Of a stretch of 64,000 bases of DNA, positions 59,896 to 64,000 are shown piece by piece. Under the pieces are notes generated by a model, which worked only from the letters and a program-made list of their open reading frames with translations, had not been told where the DNA came from and searched no databases. The position numbers and the translations under genes are program-made. Position 1 is the stretch's first letter. Each line of letters starts with the position of its first letter. Origin of the DNA: Coprococcus_C hominis (lineage in GTDB: Bacteria; Bacillota; Clostridia; Lachnospirales; Lachnospiraceae); NCBI RefSeq assembly GCF_020687505.1, contig NZ_JAJEQT010000002.1; one strand, written 5' to 3'.

Positions 59896-61611
59896 GTGAA
59901 AATATTTCGCAATTTGAAGCTGCAGTACAAGATGCTTATACTGGCTATCATTCCGGTACTCATCATGGGTATTGTAGCGATTCTCATTAGTAATACAGTC
60001 GTGAAAAATAAACTGCTGGACGATGCCAAGCAGAAGCTGAAAGCGACATCGAATGCCGTGCTTGCGGCGTATGATCAGAATGCCGGAGATTATTTTGTAA
60101 ATGCGACCGGGGATGTGTGGAAGGGTGCTTACAACGTATCGCTGTCTACGCCTTTTATCGATGATATTGCTGCAAAAACCGGGATTGAGGTTACATTCTT
60201 TTACAACGACACGCGACTTGTGACATCATTAAAGGATGCGGACGGGAAGCGGATCCTTGGTTCTAAGGCAGGCGATTTCCTTGTGGAAAATGTCCTGCAG
60301 GATGGCAATGAGGTGTTTACCAATCGTGTGCTGGTAGATGGTACTTTCTATTTTGGATATTATGTGCCGGTGCACCAGAATAACAGTGATGAGATCATCG
60401 GTATGGTTTTCGCCGGAATGCCGGTCAAGGAGATATATGCGAGCCTGAATCTGATTACCATGATTTTTACAGTAGCAATCCTTGTTATACTGGTAATCGC
60501 GGTCATCGGATGTCTGCTTGTTTCCAGAGGAATTGCAAAGAGTATCCGGAACAGTATGGATGTGGTAAAACAGATTTCGGAAGGCAATCTCAATGTTGAG
60601 ATCGAGCAGAGTATGTTGGATAGAAAAGATGAGGCGGGAGCTTTGTCATGTAATACGCAGACACTTATCGACAACTTATCTGCGATGATTGGCAAAATCA
60701 GCAACAATACCATGACCCTGAATGCATCCTCTGAGGAGATGAATGCGGCTGCCGGACAGGCAGGCAATGCGGTTGGAAATATCAACGATGATCTGCACAA
60801 TATGCTGACCGGAGCTGTCGAGCAGACCGGCAACGCACAGAATATCAAGAACAGCATTCACAATATGAATATTCATCTGGAAAAGACGCTCGGGGAAGTG
60901 GATCACCTTTCCGATGAGACAAAAGCGATGCTTGACGCCAGAAATGACGTGGATAAATCGTTGAACCAGCTCGATGCTTCGAACCAGGATGTTATGACCG
61001 AGGTTGAGAACATCCAGAAGCAGACGCAGCAGAATAATGAATCTGTGGAAAAAATCATTGCCGCAGTTAGTTACATCTCCGATATTGCAGATCAGACAAA
61101 CCTTTTATCTCTGAATGCATCGATTGAAGCAGCCAGGGCAGGTGAAACCGGTAAAGGCTTTGCTGTAGTCGCAGAAGAGATTGGCAAGCTGGCAAACCAG
61201 AGTAATGAAGCATCGACAGAAATATCCGAGCTGGTGAATCTGTTAAGCTATAATTCCAGCCAGACAATGGATATTATGGACAGCGTACAGGATGCTATGA
61301 ATGATCAGACGAAGAAGCTGGTTGAAACTGCCAATATATTCAAGCAGTTACAGGAGCATGTATCTCATGTTGCAGATGGCGTGGATGTCATTCGTGATGC
61401 AACCGTACAGTTAGGCAAAGAAACCGATGAAATCGGAAAAGATATCAAGAACTTAAGTGATATCGCACAGAGAAACGAGGATACGGTTAAGGGAACGATT
61501 TCCTTTAGTGATGAGGTGCTTGGCACAGTAAACAGTGTGACCGAGATGTCAACGGAAGTCAGCTCATCTGCCAATGATATGGCAGGCGTGGTGTCGCATT
61601 TCCGTATGTAA
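59896..61611 (+). CDS. Methyl-accepting chemotaxis protein
   Basis: 571 residues from GTG with AGGGGGGAT upstream. TM1 (about 12-34), an extracellular single-Cache-like sensor (about 35-190; GIEVTFFYNDTRLVTSL, VFTNRVLVDGTFYFGYYVPV), TM2 (about 192-216), HAMP (RSIRNSMDVV region) and a long cytoplasmic coiled coil. The tip is IADQTNLLSLNASIEAARAGE, the universal MCP hairpin. It couples to CheA/CheW. The ligand may be delivered by the BMP-type lipoprotein encoded just before it. No pentapeptide methylation tether is seen. Confidence 0.92.
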   Translation: MKIFRNLKLQYKMLILAIIPVLIMGIVAILISNTVVKNKLLDDAKQKLKATSNAVLAAYDQNAGDYFVNATGDVWKGAYNVSLSTPFIDDIAAKTGIEVTFFYNDTRLVTSLKDADGKRILGSKAGDFLVENVLQDGNEVFTNRVLVDGTFYFGYYVPVHQNNSDEIIGMVFAGMPVKEIYASLNLITMIFTVAILVILVIAVIGCLLVSRGIAKSIRNSMDVVKQISEGNLNVEIEQSMLDRKDEAGALSCNTQTLIDNLSAMIGKISNNTMTLNASSEEMNAAAGQAGNAVGNINDDLHNMLTGAVEQTGNAQNIKNSIHNMNIHLEKTLGEVDHLSDETKAMLDARNDVDKSLNQLDASNQDVMTEVENIQKQTQQNNESVEKIIAAVSYISDIADQTNLLSLNASIEAARAGETGKGFAVVAEEIGKLANQSNEASTEISELVNLLSYNSSQTMDIMDSVQDAMNDQTKKLVETANIFKQLQEHVSHVADGVDVIRDATVQLGKETDEIGKDIKNLSDIAQRNEDTVKGTISFSDEVLGTVNSVTEMSTEVSSSANDMAGVVSHFRM

Positions 61612-61646
61612 GAAGTAAGAATATAAATAGAAAAAGAATGCAGAAG

Positions 61647-61681
61647 CGTTGGTTCATCATTATATGAACCAACGTTTTTTC
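61647..61681 (+). terminator. Terminator after the chemoreceptor gene
   Basis: CGTTGGTTCAT and ATGAACCAACG around CATTAT, then six T. Confidence 0.92.
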
Positions 61682-61818
61682 GTAATAAGCCGATATGCGG
61701 AAATTTGACTTAGATTTTACATGGTTTCCACAGAAATATGATAGTAGAGTGGCAAATTTCAATTTTATAATAGAGCAGAAATTAGAGAAAACAATATATT
61801 CAAAGAGAGGAAAAGAAT

Positions 61819-61974
61819 ATGCCATCTACATATGCACATTACCGGATGGGACAGGAAGTAATCGAACAGGTTTCCAGTTCTGCCCGCGACATCATTATGA
61901 AACATTACGTGGAACGGAAGCCACGGGCGATTCGGAACAGCTTCAAACGACTGGGTGTCACTTTGAAAAATTGA
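61819..61974 (+). pseudogene. N-terminal fragment of a zinc-dependent phospholipase C-like gene
   Basis: A GAGAGG RBS and ATG at 61819 open 51 codons. MPSTYAHYRMGQEVIEQV is the typical N terminus of zinc-dependent phospholipase C/D-domain proteins (His in the first helix). After about residue 30 the sequence (VERKPRAIRNSFKRLGVTLK) no longer fits the family. It is a truncated start fused to unrelated DNA. Confidence 0.5.
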
Positions 61975-61990
61975 GAAACGAGAAGAAAAC

Positions 61991-62452
61991 ACACAGATCG
62001 TAGCATTTCCTTTTGCAATCATATTCGGCAGGTTAGCCAATTGTTATAAAACAGAACGACTCATCACGATCTGCATTGGCGCATATCTTGGCGTTGCCAT
62101 ATTCGCAATTTTCCTGAGGGAGCAGTGGCAGTTCTGGATTCTGGCGATTCTGGTAGGCATGTTCCAGGGCGGAATTCAGGCATTGTCCCGGTCGTATTTC
62201 GCTAAGATCATCCCACCGGAAAAATCCGGCGAATATTTCGGCATGATGGACATATGCGGAAAGGGTGCATCCTTCCTTGGAACAACCGTAATCAGCCTGG
62301 TCTCGCAGGTGACCGGAAAGGTAAATATCGGCGTAGGTGCGATATCCGTGTTCTTTATCCTTGGAATGATCGTGTTCCGGATGGCGACCGCGGAGGAAAA
62401 GGGAGAAGGAAAGAAAGTGAGGATGCGATTCGGGGAAGATGGGGTGTCCTGA
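61991..62452 (+). pseudogene. C-terminal remnant of a UMF1/Atg22-like MFS transporter
   Basis: An open frame without a proper start encodes TQIVAFPFAIIFGRLAN, FWILAILVGMFQGGIQALSR and FGMMDICGKGASFLGTTV, typical of the last five helices of UMF1-family (Atg22-like) MFS proteins. The front two thirds are missing and the region is joined to the phospholipase remnant. An internal ATG (62159) gives a 97-residue ORF, probably not functional. Confidence 0.75.
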
Positions 62453-62772
62453 GGGGAGAAGAAAAGAATATTTTGTAGGGAAAGTTTAGAGAGTCGAGGG
62501 ATCGGCTCTTTTTATTTATGACAATATATTGTAATATAAGAAAGGTAACTTTGGGTAATTAGATTTATAGGAATAGACGTTGTTTTTTGGTAGAAAAATT
62601 TAATATACTAATCACGAAGAAGAAACACTGGGTAGAAAAGACATGATTGATGAAAAAACATAGTGCCATTGGTGGTGGGTTTCATAACGGCACAAGTATT
62701 TATTATAGCAAGACATTTTTAAGAAAAGAGAATAATTTGTTATAATAATATTTTATGAGGAGAAGAATCGAT
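62453..62772. other. Gene-poor AT-rich spacer
   Basis: Contains a weak hairpin GAGTCGA...TCGGCTC with a T-run (about 62488-62513), similar to the terminator at 58459, then AT-rich DNA with a TATAAT at about 62741-62746 that may drive the next gene. No coding potential seen. Confidence 0.5.
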
Positions 62773-63486
62773 ATGCCAGTAGATTTTATATCAGGTGAAA
62801 TATATAAAGTAGATTATGTAGCATGGAAAAAAGAATTATCACAGATGCCAATATTTCATTCCGGAGACATTCAAAAAATTTATTTGGATAAGTGGATAGA
62901 ATTTTTAATGACAGAAGATGACTTTGCGTGTAAAAATTATAATGATCCTAAAAATAAAATGCTTATGTTAAAAGAAAGAATGGAAGCTCCAGAGAATTTT
63001 CAGATACCAATAAATTATGATACAAATTCAATGTATATTCACTTTAGAGTGTCGCGCATAATTCAGATATTGGAGAAGTCAGGTTTTTTTTTAGATAATG
63101 CTACTGACGTTAATATTAAAGAGTTTACTGATAAGAACACACGAATTAATTGGACGCAAACAACTGATATTGTGGAGATAAAAAAACAACCAATTATTAT
63201 TGTACCATTGACGATAGATAAATTTTATCAATGGCTTGTTATAGATGGAAACCATAGGATTACTCACGCAATTGCAAAAAGAAAAATAAGTGTTAAAGCT
63301 TTTTTCTTAAATCCCGACTTTTTGCTTAAAGAAAATTTATTCAGCACTGGATTTGATAAGTTTTTATATGTTTTTCAAAATGAAATAATAGCATTGGCTT
63401 CTTATATACATAGGGATGACTATTCGGACAAAGAAGCTATGCAATTGGCATATTTTAACTCTGGAAAGTTACCGCTTTATGTTTGA
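62773..63486 (+). CDS. AT-rich orphan with ParB/Srx-like core
   Basis: 237 residues from the ATG at 62773, with AGGAG upstream; the ATG at 62755 lacks an RBS. The middle KKQPIIIVPLTIDKFYQWLV, followed at once by IDGNHRITHAIAKRKISVKA, resembles the ParB/sulfiredoxin-like fold, in which an I-D-G-x-H-R motif binds nucleotide phosphate. The N-terminal 120 residues are not recognised. Base composition is far lower in G+C than the chromosome, suggesting transfer. Function unknown; no partner gene is visible. Confidence 0.5.
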   Translation: MPVDFISGEIYKVDYVAWKKELSQMPIFHSGDIQKIYLDKWIEFLMTEDDFACKNYNDPKNKMLMLKERMEAPENFQIPINYDTNSMYIHFRVSRIIQILEKSGFFLDNATDVNIKEFTDKNTRINWTQTTDIVEIKKQPIIIVPLTIDKFYQWLVIDGNHRITHAIAKRKISVKAFFLNPDFLLKENLFSTGFDKFLYVFQNEIIALASYIHRDDYSDKEAMQLAYFNSGKLPLYV

Positions 63487-64000
63487 TAAAATCCGTAAGC
63501 TATCATTTATTCTGTGCAAAAAGCAGTAATACAATAAAATGTAAAAAATATATTTCTGAGAGTGTGAAAAAGAGAATGTGGTAATTGGAAATAATATCAT
63601 CGGTAAATAATGTACTCCAAAAGTAGTCTTTGTATCTCTAACTGACTACTATACACAGGAGATATAAATCCTCTCGTTATTGATAAAGAAAGAAACGGAT
63701 ATTCTGTCGTGGCATAGTATAGTTTTATTGGAAAATCGGATAAAGGGGTATTAGTTTATCAAGATTTTTTCAATAAATGAAAAAATGACCGCCGAATTAT
63801 GCTGGTTTTGGTTGTGATAAACGTAGCTGAATAAAATTGCATTTATGCCAGTTAGCGACTACGGTAATACTGCGAATGGAAAGATGAAAAACAGGAAATG
63901 TGGATAATCGTTAAAAAGTAGAACGTCAATTGTAATCTGAGATTCCATACCCGCCATCTCAGACTTCTTTAAAAGTTAATAGTAGTAAGTGTAAAGGAAG
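63487..64000. other. Region without recognised genes
   Basis: AT-rich sequence to the window end. No ORF with RBS and no strong hairpin. It may belong to the same acquired island as the preceding gene or be a decayed remnant. Confidence 0.4.

Noticed and set aside
61695..62003. 102-codon ORF starting in the terminator region after the chemoreceptor
   Set aside because: Poor start, crosses the phospholipase-like fragment in another frame, no domain.

Overview
The window looks like a chromosomal segment of a gut Lachnospiraceae-type Firmicute (class Clostridia). The reasons are AGGAGG-type ribosome binding sites, a T-box in front of thrS, a pyruvate formate-lyase/activase pair, a secreted glycosidase with clostridial hydrophobic-W (ChW) repeats, a C_GCAxxG_C_C protein, and a mobilizable element carrying a tet(O)-family gene. 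Genus and species cannot be fixed from the sequence alone.

Layout. 1-0.9 kb: AT-rich tail of a probable defence operon (AAA ATPase plus a possible TOPRIM/RloB-like partner). 1.0-4.3 kb: a Cys-rich redox-type protein; an MFS exporter with a promoter, leader ORF and RBS-masking hairpin; then an MNT/HEPN toxin-antitoxin pair bracketed by two ~365-bp direct repeats, each holding the same ~92-nt structured, possibly transcribed motif. 4.4-8.9 kb: Ser/Thr kinase, HTH protein, ProX-type editing enzyme, DUF3137 and LemA. 9.0-13.0 kb: MATE exporter behind a MerR-type promoter, and a polar amino-acid ABC transporter whose binding protein appears circularly permuted. 13.1-20.1 kb: two related MITE-like inverted-repeat elements, an OmpR/HK two-component system, T-box, thrS without TGS domain, and a PLD-family protein.

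20.5-33.5 kb: a LytS/YesM-type histidine kinase and its YesN-type regulator, with the kinase split at its N-box by an 11.0-kb mobilizable transposon (21504-32506). The element carries tnpV, a tet(O/32/O)-like ribosomal protection gene with attenuator leader, sigma-like regulators, a RepA-like ATPase, four 43-bp repeats around a MobV-type oriT, a MobV relaxase, ParB, a PC4/YdbC protein and a TndX/TnpX-type large serine recombinase. A GA dinucleotide crossover restores the kinase frame exactly. No conjugation machinery is present, so transfer would need a helper.

33.7-40.9 kb: AraC regulator, very large secreted GH16 glucanase with a CBM inserted into its catalytic domain, lipoprotein, LytTR protein, pyridoxal-kinase-like enzyme, TIGR04076 protein. 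41-44.3 kb: pflB-pflA. 44.5-47.2 kb: metNIQ behind a consensus promoter. 47.5-58.4 kb: aminotransferase, DUF438/hemerythrin-like protein, a CobN/ChlI/ChlD-like metal-chelatase operon with a methyltransferase and an AIR-synthase-like protein, a DnaQ-like exonuclease and a zinc-ribbon protein. 58.6-61.6 kb: BMP-family binding lipoprotein next to a chemoreceptor. 61.8-64 kb: remnants of two decayed genes, one AT-rich ParB/Srx-like orphan and gene-free DNA. Family assignments come from recognisable motifs; no database search was possible.
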